Source: Enterobacter sp. JUb54
GTDB lineage: Bacteria > Pseudomonadota > Gammaproteobacteria > Enterobacterales > Enterobacteriaceae
Reading direction: 5' to 3'
Length of the DNA: 64,000 nt
NCBI RefSeq assembly: GCF_014298075.1
Contig: NZ_CP060418.1
Location: 1,798,001 to 1,862,000, forward strand
Under the pieces are notes generated by a model, which did no database searches, was not told the DNA's origin, and saw only the letters and a program-made list of their open reading frames with translations. Shown here piece after piece: positions 34,787 to 43,180 of this stretch. The stretch's first letter is position 1. The number at the start of each line of letters is the position of its first letter. The translations under genes were made by a program, and so were the position numbers.

Positions 34787-35002
34787 ATGTCTAGTAATGA
34801 AGTTCGTAAGGATCCCTATGTTATCGCCAAGCAATATGGTTACGTCGAAGGCGAATCTGGTATGGCTTTTATTGGCTTTGGCTTCCCGCAAAAAGTCTCC
34901 ATTCCATCCACCGACCGTTTCTTTGTTGGGCTCGCCTTGGATGAGATCGAAGAGTTGGCCGCCATTCTGCAAGATCACGTCAACAGAAATCGTGGCAAGT
35001 AA
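34787..35002 (+). CDS. Small plus-strand protein between cox and the early operon
   Basis: 71 residues (MSSNEVRKDPYVIAKQYGYV...). AAGGAG stands 6 nt before the ATG at 34787, and a strong plus-strand terminator follows at 35019-35041. Both support a real gene, although it runs against the early transcript that must cross it. The sequence is beta-rich then helical (LALDEIEELAAILQDHVN). I do not recognise it. It could be expressed in the lysogen. Confidence 0.72.
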   Translation: MSSNEVRKDPYVIAKQYGYVEGESGMAFIGFGFPQKVSIPSTDRFFVGLALDEIEELAAILQDHVNRNRGK

Positions 35003-35018
35003 TTGCTTGTAGGGTACC

Positions 35019-35041
35019 AGCGCCACCAATGTGGCGCTTTT
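35019..35041 (+). terminator. Rho-independent terminator after the 71-residue gene
   Basis: Perfect 8-bp stem AGCGCCAC / GTGGCGCT with loop CAAT and TTTT. The T-run is on the plus strand only, so it should stop plus-strand transcription and leave the cox transcript less affected. Confidence 0.8.
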
Positions 35042-35106
35042 CATATCGCCACGGTAGAAGATTTGCCCTTGTAATGCACTATCTGATTCAGCAGGTTTGA
35101 GCATTT

Positions 35107-35376
35107 TCATTCTCCCAGTCCAAGCCACATCAACCACCCTTCCCTGATCTCCTTTGGACGACTTTCGTAGGCCAGTTTCATGCCGTTGTTCCAGGCTGGA
35201 AGGTAAACCCAGTACTCGCCCGCACGGCCAGAAGTTGATTGGGGATCGGTCATTTCGATTACAGGTAGCTTCCCTTTTTCGATCATGCCTCTAACTGCTG
35301 CCGGCGTTTTCCCTATAATTTTCGCAAACTCCTGATACGGAATGGCGTCGCTGCTACTGACATTTTTTTTGTTCAT
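35107..35376 (-). CDS. cox: Cox-like excisionase and early regulator
   Basis: 89 residues (P2 Cox 91). The helix-turn-helix is visible in YQEFAKIIGKTPAAVRGMIEKGKLP, followed by a wing-like WVYLPAWNNG. In P2 Cox turns off the C promoter, directs excision with Int and activates satellite P4. It is divergent from the repressor gene across 122 bp with dyad operators, the P2 switch layout. Confidence 0.9.
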   Translation of the reverse strand: MNKKNVSSSDAIPYQEFAKIIGKTPAAVRGMIEKGKLPVIEMTDPQSTSGRAGEYWVYLPAWNNGMKLAYESRPKEIREGWLMWLGLGE

Positions 35377-35417
35377 CTGATAACCTCTTATCTAGATCTA
35401 ACCAATGGGTTTCAATG

Positions 35418-35488
35418 TTCTCTAATGTGCATCAGTGATTTTAGAGAAAATTGAATTTGAGTAGAACATACCGAAAGATATTAGAGGA
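35418..35488. promoter_or_regulatory. Probable repressor C operators in the C/cox switch
   Basis: Three related octamers in the divergent region: TTCTCTAA (35418-35425), its exact reverse complement TTAGAGAA (35441-35448) and TTAGAGGA (35481-35488). P2 repressor uses two short repeats in the same place. TTGAGT (35456) and TATTAG (35480) at 18-bp spacing may form the plus-strand promoter; this is weak. Confidence 0.5.
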
Positions 35489-35498
35489 TCTTGATAAC

Positions 35499-35798
35499 AT
35501 GTCAACCGCTATTAGCGAGAAACTCGCGTTAATCCGCGAGTCCGAGAGGCTAAACAGAAAGCAATTTGCTGAAATTACAGGAGTTCCTTACAGCTCACTC
35601 ACATACTATGAAAGCGGGAGGACTATCCCTCCAACCGATATAGCAATGAAAATTCTCCAGCACCCCCGTTTTTGTAAGTACGCCTTGTGGTTTATGACCG
35701 ATCAGGTATCCCCTGAATCCGGTCAAATCGCACCGGCCCTCGCACACTTTGGGCAAGACTTAACAACCTCGCAGCAATCAGACCAAAAGATTGGTTAA
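35499..35798 (+). CDS. C: Lysogeny repressor C
   Basis: 99 residues, same length as P2 C and nearly collinear: ISEKLALIRESERLNRKQFA, the HTH ITGVPYSSLTYYESGRTIPP, and ESGQIAPALAHFGQDLTTS. The ATG at 35499 aligns with P2 C; a longer frame starts at 35451 inside the operators. GAGG is about 10 nt upstream. The small dimeric repressor keeps the early promoter off. P2 C is not cleaved by RecA, so the prophage may not be SOS-inducible unless another factor is present. Confidence 0.94.
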   Translation: MSTAISEKLALIRESERLNRKQFAEITGVPYSSLTYYESGRTIPPTDIAMKILQHPRFCKYALWFMTDQVSPESGQIAPALAHFGQDLTTSQQSDQKIG

Positions 35799-35806
35799 CA
35801 ATTAAC
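35792..35806. repeat. Short dyad after repressor C
   Basis: GGTTAAC-A-ATTAACC-type palindrome just over the end of C. It could fold in the C transcript or bind protein; no T-run follows. Confidence 0.35.
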
Positions 35807-35913
35807 CGGTCTTACATACATTTCAAATGTCTGTTATTGGTCGAAAAGTATTCATCACATAATGGCAACGCGTTGAAGCCTAAAAGCAAACGCCCCCATC
35901 TGAGGGATTTCTT

Positions 35914-36927
35914 ATGACAATTAAGAAACTCGATGATGGTCGATATGAAGTGGACATAAGACCTGCCGGGCGCAACGGAAAGCGCATCCGCAGGAGGTTT
36001 GACAAGAAGAGTGAAGCAGTAGCATTTGAGAAGCACACCCAGTTTAACCACCATACTAAAGAGTGGTTATCAAAACCGACAGATAAGCGGCATCTGTCTG
36101 AGTTAATACAGATCTGGTGGAATTTGAAGGGAAAGCACGAGGAACATGGACGGATAAATCGCAATAAGATTGAGACGTTCTGCAGGATGACTAACGATCC
36201 TTGTGCATTTCAGATCACGAAGGCGCTGATAAGTCAGTACTACTCAACGAGAAGAAGCCAGGGCATTAAAGCTTCGACCATAAACCGCGATCTTAATAGT
36301 ACAAGTGGCATGTTCACTGCGCTTATTGAGGCCGAATTGTTCTCCGGTGAGCATCCAATTCGGGGCAGAAAAAAGCTGAAGGAAGAAGTACCCGAAACCG
36401 GCTATCTCACCGAAGGAGAGATAGCCCTTTTACTCTCAAAGCTCGATGGCGACAACAGGAAGATCGCGATCCTCTGTTTAAGCACCGGTGCTCGTTGGGG
36501 TGAAGCTGCACGACTCAAGGCGGAAAACATCATACAGAATCGAGTAACGTTCGTTAAAACCAAGAGCAACAAGCTTCGCACTGTTCCGGTATCAGCAGAA
36601 GTCGCGAAACTCATAGCTGGTGGTAAGCGAGGTTTGTTGTTTACCAGTGCGTCGTATACCGACTTCAGGCAGACACTTCGGGAAGTAAAACCAGATCTCC
36701 CGACTGGTCAGTCTACGCACGCCTTGAGGCACAGTTTCGCGACGCACTTTATGATTAATGGGGGAAGCATCATAACGCTACAAAGGATCCTCGGGCACGC
36801 CCGAATTGAGCAAACGATGGCCTATGCTCACTTTGCGCCTGAGTATTTACAGGACGCCATTTCTCTTAACCCCTTAAGAGGTGGCATTGATGCGGAAAAT
36901 GTCCACATTATGTCCACACTTAGGTAG
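35914..36927 (+). CDS. int: P2-type tyrosine integrase
   Basis: 337 residues, identical in length to P2 Int. The tyrosine-recombinase residues are visible: Arg in STGARWGEAARL, HALRHSFATHF (H-x-x-R), GHARIEQTMAYAHF with the nucleophile Tyr. The N-terminal part (KRIRRRFDKKSEAVAFEKHT) is the arm-binding domain. It inserts the phage between the 18-bp cores. It follows C on the same strand, so both may be expressed together in the lysogen. attR is 85 bp downstream. Confidence 0.96.
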   Translation: MTIKKLDDGRYEVDIRPAGRNGKRIRRRFDKKSEAVAFEKHTQFNHHTKEWLSKPTDKRHLSELIQIWWNLKGKHEEHGRINRNKIETFCRMTNDPCAFQITKALISQYYSTRRSQGIKASTINRDLNSTSGMFTALIEAELFSGEHPIRGRKKLKEEVPETGYLTEGEIALLLSKLDGDNRKIAILCLSTGARWGEAARLKAENIIQNRVTFVKTKSNKLRTVPVSAEVAKLIAGGKRGLLFTSASYTDFRQTLREVKPDLPTGQSTHALRHSFATHFMINGGSIITLQRILGHARIEQTMAYAHFAPEYLQDAISLNPLRGGIDAENVHIMSTLR

Positions 36928-37012
36928 GTAAATATGGCTTTCGATGGTGTTGTGTGCCGCGCAACCCGCATTACACTGTTGAAAGCCACAACTACCAGGT
37001 TTAGGTAATGCA

Positions 37013-37030
37013 CCCGACGGGGCTTTTTTT
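37013..37030 (+). repeat. attR core (18-bp direct repeat)
   Basis: CCCGACGGGGCTTTTTTT, identical to 107-124. Here the left terminator arm is replaced by phage sequence (ggtaatgca), so no strong hairpin forms. Host DNA resumes with CCCCGCTGCG. Confidence 0.8.
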
Positions 37031-37161
37031 CCCCGCTGCGATCGCAGGTATTCCCCGAATTAATGTGTTAAATTTGATGTATCTATGTTTACTTTTCGTG
37101 GGTAGCCGTCGCCAGCTGGATCTGCTGGCTGTCTTCACTCGCGATCGGGAGCCGTACATTC

Positions 37162-38175
37162 ATGTCAGATTTTATTCTTGCTCGTGTTTCGCAAACACTC
37201 GCCAACGAACATTCCCTGGAATTATTAGTTCGGCAGTTGCTTGAGATGCTGGAGCTGGTGACCAGAATGGAGTCGACGTATCTGACTCGTATTGATTTTG
37301 AAGCACAGCGTCAGCTTATTATGTATGCACATAACAGCAGCGTTATGCAGATCCCGGAAGGGTTTTCCGTGCCCTGGAATGATTCATTATGCAAACGAGC
37401 CATCGACGATAACTGCCAGTTCAGCAATGATGTCAACCATCGCTGGCGCTCGTGCATTGCCGCTCAAGACCTGGGGATCATGACCTTCTTCAGCATCCCC
37501 GTGCGCCTCGCCGACGGCTCGCTGTACGGCACGCTGTGCGCCACCAGCCGCGACAAGCAGCCCTACAACCTTGAGGGTGAGCAGGTCATGGGGCTGTTTG
37601 CGAATTTAATCTCTCACTATATTGAGAAAGAGACGCTGGTTGACCAACTGCGCGAGGCCAACGTCGCGTTAGAGATGCACTCTTATACCGATGAACTCAC
37701 CGGGCTGGCGAATCGTCGGGCGCTGTTTAAACACCTGACGTCGATATTTCCCCGCGCCCGTGAGCAGCAGCGTAATATCCTGATGGTCTTTATCGACCTT
37801 GACGATTTTAAAGCGATTAACGATCGCTTCGGTCACCAGTGCGGCGACAGCTTCTTGATTCAGATTGGTGAACGCTTAACTGCCCGCCTTGAGCCTGGCG
37901 ATCTGGTGGGACGACTGGGCGGCGATGAGTTTTTAGTGGTTGGCGCCGAGCGGGATGCCGCGCAGCAGCTGGCCTTTGTCGCCACGCTGCGCCAGGCCTT
38001 AAGCGGGGTGTATCATCTCGCCGGCCACCGGATCGATTATCCTGGGGCCAGCTTTGGCGTTATTGACGTTAATCCTCATAACCAGGATGTCGAAAGCGCT
38101 TTACGTGCCGCCGATGATGCCATGTATCAGGATAAAAAATCCCGTCGCAAAGAAACCTTCCTGTATCTTGATTAA
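37162..38175 (+). CDS. dgcP: Diguanylate cyclase DgcP (YeaP-like), GAF-GGDEF
   Basis: 337 residues (E. coli DgcP 341). N-terminal GAF domain (about 20-160) aligned throughout with YeaP: IARVSQSL-like start, LLEMLELVTRMESTYLT, SLCKRAIDDN. The C-terminal GGDEF domain has the intact active site GRLGGDEFLVV. The residues before it do not form an RxxD inhibitory site. It makes c-di-GMP, which promotes biofilm and represses motility; E. coli DgcP is pole-associated. Gene order (dgcP, yoaK, yoaJ, leuE) is close to E. coli. Confidence 0.92.
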   Translation: MSDFILARVSQTLANEHSLELLVRQLLEMLELVTRMESTYLTRIDFEAQRQLIMYAHNSSVMQIPEGFSVPWNDSLCKRAIDDNCQFSNDVNHRWRSCIAAQDLGIMTFFSIPVRLADGSLYGTLCATSRDKQPYNLEGEQVMGLFANLISHYIEKETLVDQLREANVALEMHSYTDELTGLANRRALFKHLTSIFPRAREQQRNILMVFIDLDDFKAINDRFGHQCGDSFLIQIGERLTARLEPGDLVGRLGGDEFLVVGAERDAAQQLAFVATLRQALSGVYHLAGHRIDYPGASFGVIDVNPHNQDVESALRAADDAMYQDKKSRRKETFLYLD

Positions 38176-38191
38176 GGTATGATAGCGCGGC

Positions 38192-38343
38192 TTAGAGCCT
38201 ATCCCAGTAGGCGTAGATTGTTGCAGCCAGTTTGGCCGCGGACAGCGCGGAACCACCGGAGCGTACACGCAGTACGTGAGGATGGTGAGCACTGCCCAGG
38301 ACCAAAATGGCAAATAAAATAGCCTAATGGGATAGGCTCTTAA
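38192..38343. repeat. 152-bp intergenic palindromic repeat (RSA-like)
   Basis: Its ends are near-perfect inverted repeats (TTAGAGCCTATCCCAGTAGG at left, CCTAATGGGATAGGCTCTTA at right). A second internal pair (GTGAGCACTGCCCAGGACC and mates) is partly kept. Both end sequence and length match the 152-bp RSA repeat family I recall in enterobacteria. It lies between dgcP and yoaK. It is non-coding and may fold as RNA. Confidence 0.65.
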
Positions 38344-38390
38344 TGGACTCTTATATTACGGGCAGGATGTCTGGCCCCAGAGGTAACACA

Positions 38391-38492
38391 ATGAGATTGG
38401 GTATTCTTTTCCCGGTGGCCATCTTTATCGTCGCCGTTATTTTTCTCGGTTGGTTTTTTGTCGGCGGTTACGCGTCGCCGGGAGGCGCGTGA
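38391..38492 (+). CDS. yoaK: Small inner-membrane protein YoaK
   Basis: 33 residues: MRLGILFPVAIFIV and onward, one transmembrane helix, ending GGYASPGGA. E. coli YoaK is a 32-residue membrane protein with the same pattern (M-R-x-G-I-x-F-P-V...GWFFxGGYA). AGAGGT is 6 nt upstream. The stop overlaps the yoaJ ATG (TGATG). Function unknown even in E. coli. Confidence 0.9.
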   Translation: MRLGILFPVAIFIVAVIFLGWFFVGGYASPGGA

Positions 38493-38566
38493 TGAAAAAA
38501 AGCACCATTATTATGCTTATCGTCGCTATTATTGCGCTGGCAGGCGTGCAGTTCGGCTGGTGGTAA
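38492..38566 (+). CDS. yoaJ: Small inner-membrane protein YoaJ
   Basis: 24 residues, same length as E. coli YoaJ: MKKSTIIMLIVAII, then a glycine-containing helix ending FGWW. It is one transmembrane helix with a basic start. It is coupled to yoaK by a TGATG overlap, indicating joint translation. Function unknown. Confidence 0.9.
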   Translation: MKKSTIIMLIVAIIALAGVQFGWW

Positions 38567-38697
38567 TCGTATTTTTTACCCGGCTGAAATTGCAGAGTTG
38601 TCTTATCCACTCAATAACTTAACGCTATACACTCACTTCATCAGCCGATTCCGCAGGCCCTTTGCCCGCGGACGGTGGACCAGCGGAGAAGTGAGAG

Positions 38698-38820
38698 ATG
38701 AAAAAACCGATCGTGTTAACGTTGCTACTTACGCTATGCACGCTGTTATCGGGTTGTATCGTGCATGATGGCTATCATCACGGGCGCCACCACCATCATT
38801 ATGATGGTCGCGGTTGGTAA
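38698..38820 (+). CDS. Histidine-rich mini-lipoprotein
   Basis: 40 residues. Signal MKKPIVLTLLLTLCTLLSGC ends in a clear lipobox (LSGC). The mature peptide of about 21 residues has eight His (HHGRHHHHYDG region), suggesting metal binding. GGAG lies upstream of the ATG, and a terminator follows at 38851. It may buffer metals at the envelope; this is inference. I do not know a gene name. Confidence 0.8.
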   Translation: MKKPIVLTLLLTLCTLLSGCIVHDGYHHGRHHHHYDGRGW

Positions 38821-38850
38821 TTGAGGGATTAGCGAGCGAAGCATCAAGCA

Positions 38851-38876
38851 GGGCGAACGTCGGTTCGCCCCGTTTT
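38851..38876. terminator. Rho-independent terminator
   Basis: Perfect stem GGGCGAAC (38851-38858) / GTTCGCCC (38863-38870), then CG and TTTT. It ends plus-strand transcription after the mini-lipoprotein gene; the opposite gene ends just beyond it. Confidence 0.8.
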
Positions 38877-38890
38877 ATCGAGACTGGCAA

Positions 38891-39154
38891 TCAGTCCTGA
38901 CGATCGGAACCTAAAAAGAAGAACCCCAGCGGAATAGAGAACAGCAGCGTGAACACGGTGCTGTAAACGGTCACCATCGCCCCTTGCAGGAAGAACATCG
39001 ACACCGTCCACTCCGAATACGGCATATTGTATTCGCTGACCACGCCGCCGAACGTCGCACGCCCAACCACGGTAAGCGCGATGGCAAACACAATCCCTAT
39101 CGACAAGAAGAATTTCTTGCTGTTTTTATTGCTGATGAGTTTTTGCAGAATCAT
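38891..39154 (-). CDS. DUF2534 family membrane protein
   Basis: 87 residues with two hydrophobic helices (FFLSIGIVFAIALTVVG and the C-terminal VTVYSTVFTLLFSIPLGFFF). The motif RATFGGVVSEYNMPYSEWT is what I recall for enterobacterial DUF2534 proteins. Inner-membrane location predicted; function unknown. GGAA precedes the start. Confidence 0.8.
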   Translation of the reverse strand: MILQKLISNKNSKKFFLSIGIVFAIALTVVGRATFGGVVSEYNMPYSEWTVSMFFLQGAMVTVYSTVFTLLFSIPLGFFFLGSDRQD

Positions 39155-39280
39155 CCGGGTTCCCTTTTGACTGACCGATAATCGGCTGTATATGTAACAT
39201 CAATGCAATAAAAATTGAAGGGTTTTTGTTACAACGCAGTGATTACCACTGGCTGGCCGGAATGGTTACCGGCCTGCCGA

Positions 39281-39919
39281 TCAGGATTGCAGCGTCGCCA
39301 GCCGCGCGGCAAAGCCGACGAAAACAAGGCCAATCAGACTGTTACCGATTTTAGCCAGCTTGGTTTTCGTTTTCACATAGCGCGTCACGAACGAACCGGA
39401 GAGGATCAGGAAGCTCATATACATAAAGCTAATGATCTCCAGCGTCAGCGCCAGAATAAAGAATGCCAGTCCCGGCGTTTTCGCGCTCACGTCAATAAAC
39501 TGCACGAAAAACGAGACATAGAAGAGGATGGCTTTCGGATTAGTCAGGCTCAACGTCAGCGAGCGTTTCAGGATCGCGCTCCCCGGCTCGGCACTGGTGT
39601 CGGCATGCCCGTCCCGCTGGGTCAGCACGGCGTACAACATTTTGCCACCAAGCCACAGCAGGTAAATCGCCCCCAGATAGCGAACGATATTAAATAACAC
39701 CGGCGTGGTCTTAATCAGTGTCGCGACGCCGGCAAAAGCCAGCATCATCAGTACCGCATCACCAATGAACACCCCGGCCGCCGCCAGATAGCCTTTCTTT
39801 ACGCCGTGAGCAATCCCGGTCTTCAGAACAAAAAAGGTATTAGGGCCGGGAACCAGGATGATAAAAATAGCCCCGACCAGGTAGGTTAAATAATTCAGTA
39901 CACCAAACTCAGCGAACAC
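39281..39919 (-). CDS. leuE: Leucine exporter LeuE
   Basis: 212 residues from a GTG start ([12 protein letters not shown]), the same length as E. coli LeuE (YeaS). LysE/RhtB family with six hydrophobic segments and the signature [15 protein letters not shown]; the C-terminus ([21 protein letters not shown] type) is nearly identical to E. coli. AAGGAG stands 6 nt before the GTG, which decides the start; an upstream ATG at 39943 lacks similarity. It exports leucine and analogues; in E. coli it is controlled by Lrp. A GGCCGG/CCGGCC dyad lies after its stop (39255-39274). Confidence 0.94.
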   Translation of the reverse strand: MFAEFGVLNYLTYLVGAIFIILVPGPNTFFVLKTGIAHGVKKGYLAAAGVFIGDAVLMMLAFAGVATLIKTTPVLFNIVRYLGAIYLLWLGGKMLYAVLTQRDGHADTSAEPGSAILKRSLTLSLTNPKAILFYVSFFVQFIDVSAKTPGLAFFILALTLEIISFMYMSFLILSGSFVTRYVKTKTKLAKIGNSLIGLVFVGFAARLATLQS

Positions 39920-40010
39920 GCTGCACTCCTTCGCTTTCAACAAAAAACATGATCGCGCTCACGTTAACGCAACTGCTGCGATTTTGAAAGCGCTTACCGT
40001 GCTTGTTGAA

Positions 40011-40925
40011 TTAGTAGAGTGAACCTTCACCCAGCGGACGCGTTTTGAAACGGCGGTGCACCCACAGATATTGCTCCGGTGCGCGCAGAATCTCTTTTTC
40101 GATCACTTTATTGATATAGCTGGCGGCATCCTGTTTATCTTCACCAGGATAATCGTTCAGCACATCGCTGATATATAAGGTGTAGCCTTTTCTGTCGGCT
40201 TTGCGCACCATGCTGATGCTCAGCATCTTCGCGCCTGACAGGCGAGAGAGCACATAGGTACCGTTAGTGGTCGCCGCCTGCGGGACAGAGAAGAACGGCG
40301 CAAACACGCTGCCTTTCGGGCCGTAGTCCTGATCCGGGGCAAACCATACCGCTTCGCCGGCTTTCAGCGCATGCACCAGGCCAGACAAATTACGCCGATC
40401 GATCATCGCTTTATTCGAACGCAACCGTCCGCGGGTCTGTACCCACTCCATCAGCGGGCTGTTGTGCGGACGATAGGTCGCCATCATTGGCCGACACAGT
40501 CCCATAGTACGACCGCCAAGTTCCAGCGACATAAAGTGTACGCCAACCACCATCACGCCCTGCCCGGCACTCAGCGCTTTGCTGAGATTATCGAAGCCTT
40601 CAACGTCAAACCATTTTTTGACCCGCTCGTCGCTCCAGAACCAGGCCATACCGGTTTCGATAAGTCCCATACCCAGCGACATGAAGTTCTGTTCAATCAT
40701 TTTTTCTCGTGCTTCGGCGGACATGTCCGGGAAACACAGTTCAAGATTGCGTCGGGCAATATGTTCCCGGCGCTTGAGAAAACGGCGTGAGGCCTTACCC
40801 GCGCTGGTACCAATAGTATGGAGAAGTGGATAGGGTAATTGCACGATTAACCAGAGTATGGCGAGGCCAAACCAGGTCCCCCAGTTGCGAGGGTGAAGTA
40901 GACTTTTATTAAAAGCGCAAGGCAT
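40011..40925 (-). CDS. lpxP: Lipid A biosynthesis acyltransferase, LpxL/LpxP type
   Basis: 304 residues (E. coli LpxP 306). N-terminal membrane anchor, the HX4D-type active site in VGVHFMSLELGG (His and Glu, as in LpxL/LpxP), and the C-terminus APEQYLWVHRRFKTRPLGE. It adds a secondary acyl chain to Kdo2-lipid IVA in the inner membrane. Sequence is closest in memory to LpxP, the cold-induced palmitoleoyl transferase, but a second LpxL (laurate) of Klebsiella is an alternative; substrate choice cannot be read off. Confidence 0.85.
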   Translation of the reverse strand: MPCAFNKSLLHPRNWGTWFGLAILWLIVQLPYPLLHTIGTSAGKASRRFLKRREHIARRNLELCFPDMSAEAREKMIEQNFMSLGMGLIETGMAWFWSDERVKKWFDVEGFDNLSKALSAGQGVMVVGVHFMSLELGGRTMGLCRPMMATYRPHNSPLMEWVQTRGRLRSNKAMIDRRNLSGLVHALKAGEAVWFAPDQDYGPKGSVFAPFFSVPQAATTNGTYVLSRLSGAKMLSISMVRKADRKGYTLYISDVLNDYPGEDKQDAASYINKVIEKEILRAPEQYLWVHRRFKTRPLGEGSLY

Positions 40926-41714
40926 GATTTTTCCTGTAAACGTCTATAAATGGGGTAACGCTTAAGGAAAAAACGAAGTCCCTTCATCAGTCGTTAGGCG
41001 GTACGTATAGCAACTATGACAATAGTAATCCGGCTAAATTCACTCGGGCAAGTAAAAAACGCCGCTGGCGTGAAAAAAGCATAATAACGCCACAACTGTA
41101 ACAGAATGTAAAATAAAAAAGAAGCGTTGATTACAATTATTTACCGTGCCAATACTTTATTCGCTAATTATGTCGTTAATCTGATTGCACATTATTAAAT
41201 CAACTTGCATCTTCTGCGATCGTCCGCTACCGCAGGCCCCGCTATGACTAGGCTAGCGGCAGAGACCGCCCGCCCTCACCGTTGTCGATGCGCCAGATCA
41301 TTAAAACAATAAAGGGTGGTCATAAAATAGCTGCGGAATATAGCTACTGGCTATTGTCGCCGCAATTTCATTTGAAAATTTCAGGGCGCGGATCTTTTCA
41401 TTCCTTTTTTATCTATGAAATAAGAATCCCCTCAATTTTATAAATTATGCTTATGCTTTTTACTCTCACAAAATAAACGATCCTTTACTCGATTATAACG
41501 AATAATTATCGTTCTTTACCTTAAACCAGCGAGGATGCCCTGCTGGCGGCCCACTTCATAGTCTGATACACCGAATGCAGATCAATTCATCAATCGCAAC
41601 AATCACTTATTGAAATTATTGCCCGTTAGCGCCTTTTTAGCCGCATTTCAATTGAAATGAGAACCATTCTCATATTAACATAAACCTTATTGATAACTTG
41701 CCTCGAACCCGGTC
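40926..41714. other. 789-bp intergenic region upstream of fecI
   Basis: No gene seen. It is AT-rich, with one GC patch near 41220-41280. A Fur-type palindrome lies near fecI (separate entry) and a second weaker AT dyad, AACGAATAATTATCGTT, at 41498-41514. The length suggests the lpxP and fec promoters plus possibly an unannotated small RNA. Confidence 0.6.
41656..41675. promoter_or_regulatory. Probable Fur box of fecIR
   Basis: Perfect 7-bp dyad ATGAGAA-CCA-TTCTCAT, the core form of enterobacterial Fur sites, about 40 nt before fecI. E. coli fecIR is repressed by Fur-iron; the same control is inferred. Confidence 0.75.
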
Positions 41715-42236
41715 ATGTCTCAGCTTTCCGCCACCAGCACACCTTTGACGCTTGCGTCGCTTTACCAGGCCCATCACGGTTGGCTGAAAACATGGCTTAC
41801 CCGGAAGCTGCAATCTGCCCATGACGCTGACGACGTTGCCCAGGATACATTCTTACGGTTAATGAGTGGCGAGGCGTTAGCCACCATCCGCGATCCGAAA
41901 TCCTTTCTCTGCACCGTGGCAAAACGGGTGATGATCGATCTGTTCCGCCGTAATGCCCTGGAACGCGCCTGGCTGGAGATGATGGCCCAGCTACCTGAGG
42001 AACTGGCCCCGCCCCCGGAATTACAGCAAAGCCAGCTCGAAACATTACAGCAGATAGATGCCATGCTCGATGGCCTGAGCCGCAAAGCCCGCGAGGCCTT
42101 TTTGCTGTCGCAGCTTGAAGGCCTGACCTACGCCGAGATTGCCGTTCGACTGGGGGTCTCAGTCAGCTCTATCAAAAAATATATCGCCAAAGCCACCGAA
42201 CACTGCCTGCTGTTCCGCCTGGAGAACGGCCTGTGA
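41715..42236 (+). CDS. fecI: ECF sigma factor FecI
   Basis: 173 residues, same length as E. coli FecI. Region 2 is [20 protein letters not shown] followed by AQDTFLRLM; region 4 HTH is [20 protein letters not shown]. It directs polymerase to the fecA promoter when ferric citrate binds FecA. Its start may also be read from further inside, but 41715 follows a spaced purine stretch and gives full length. It overlaps fecR by 4 bp (GTGA), so the pair is coupled. Confidence 0.95.
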   Translation: MSQLSATSTPLTLASLYQAHHGWLKTWLTRKLQSAHDADDVAQDTFLRLMSGEALATIRDPKSFLCTVAKRVMIDLFRRNALERAWLEMMAQLPEELAPPPELQQSQLETLQQIDAMLDGLSRKAREAFLLSQLEGLTYAEIAVRLGVSVSSIKKYIAKATEHCLLFRLENGL

Positions 42237-43180
42237 ACACGTCATTAAGCGAGTCCCGTCGTCAGGCGCTACGTTCGGCTTCACACTGGTACGCGGTATT
42301 GAGCGACGGCCGGGCGAATCCGCAGCAGGAGGCGCGCTGGCAGCAATGGTATGAACAGGATCGCGACCACCAGTGGGCGTGGCAGCAGGTGGAGAATCTG
42401 CGCCAGCAGATGGGGCAACTCCCCGGCACGCTTGCCAGCCGCACCCTCAACGACAGCCGCCTGACTCGCCGTCAGGTCCTGAAAGGGGTGATGCTGCTGA
42501 TTGCCGGCGGCAGCGGCTGGCAGATCTGGAACAGCGAGCTGGCCAGCGGGTACCGTGCCGATTACCGTACGGCGAAAGGCATGCCGCTGCGCCATACCCT
42601 CGATGATGGCACCCTGCTCACGCTGAATACCGACAGCGCCGCCGATGTCCGCTTTGATGCCCGCCAGCGGCTGGTCCAGTTGCGCTACGGCGAAATTGCC
42701 ATTACCACCGCGCGCGATAAACAGCAGCGACCGTTTCGCGTGCAGACTCGCGACGGTTTACTCACCGCGCTGGGGACCGAGTTTATCGTCCGTCAGTTTA
42801 CCGCTGAGACACGCCTGACGGTGCAACAGCACGCGGTAGAAGTCGTATTGCCCAACGGCCTGAACACCATTATTCACGCCGGTGAAAGCCAACGCTTTAC
42901 CCGCGAGAGTTTCTCCTCGCTGCAGCCGGTAAACCGCAGCGAAGAGAGCTGGACCGAAGGGGTGCTCAGCTTCCGCGACCGGCCGCTGCGCGAGGTCATC
43001 GCCACCCTCTCCCGCTATCGACCCGGCATTCTGCGCTGCGATCCTGCGGTCGGCGATTTACGGCTGAGCGGCACCTTCCCGCTGGGCAATACCGACGTGA
43101 TTTTGCACATCATCGCCCAAACGCTGCCGGTGAAACTGCAGTTCGCCACCCGCTACTGGGTCACCGTTATCGCCGCCTGA
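42233..43180 (+). CDS. fecR: Anti-sigma/transmembrane signal transducer FecR
   Basis: 315 residues (E. coli 317). Cytoplasmic N-terminus with conserved Trp residues ([30 protein letters not shown]), a membrane segment at about 85-100 ([12 protein letters not shown]) and a periplasmic FecR domain with [17 protein letters not shown]. It carries the FecA signal across the inner membrane to FecI. GTG start overlapping the fecI stop. Confidence 0.95.
   Translation: MNTSLSESRRQALRSASHWYAVLSDGRANPQQEARWQQWYEQDRDHQWAWQQVENLRQQMGQLPGTLASRTLNDSRLTRRQVLKGVMLLIAGGSGWQIWNSELASGYRADYRTAKGMPLRHTLDDGTLLTLNTDSAADVRFDARQRLVQLRYGEIAITTARDKQQRPFRVQTRDGLLTALGTEFIVRQFTAETRLTVQQHAVEVVLPNGLNTIIHAGESQRFTRESFSSLQPVNRSEESWTEGVLSFRDRPLREVIATLSRYRPGILRCDPAVGDLRLSGTFPLGNTDVILHIIAQTLPVKLQFATRYWVTVIAA

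Larger units (their letters stand above)
107..37030. mobile_element. P2-like (Peduovirus-type) prophage, about 36.9 kb
   Basis: Flanked by an 18-bp direct repeat, with ogr next to the left end and a P2-type integrase next to the right end, as expected when a P2 genome is opened at attP between ogr and int. All P2 virion functions are present: capsid N, scaffold O, terminase M and P, portal Q, L, X, R, S, V, W, J, I, H, FI, FII, E, E', T, U, D. Lysis, replication (A), C/cox switch and integrase are also present, and I see no disrupted structural gene. P2 lysA, B and the tail-fibre chaperone G were not recognised. The prophage looks potentially inducible, but a missing replication helper or chaperone function could limit it. 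Confidence 0.95.

Noticed and set aside
35812-36054. Minus-strand frame across the C-int junction
   Set aside because: It lies over the int start and intergenic DNA, with no ribosome-binding site and no similarity.
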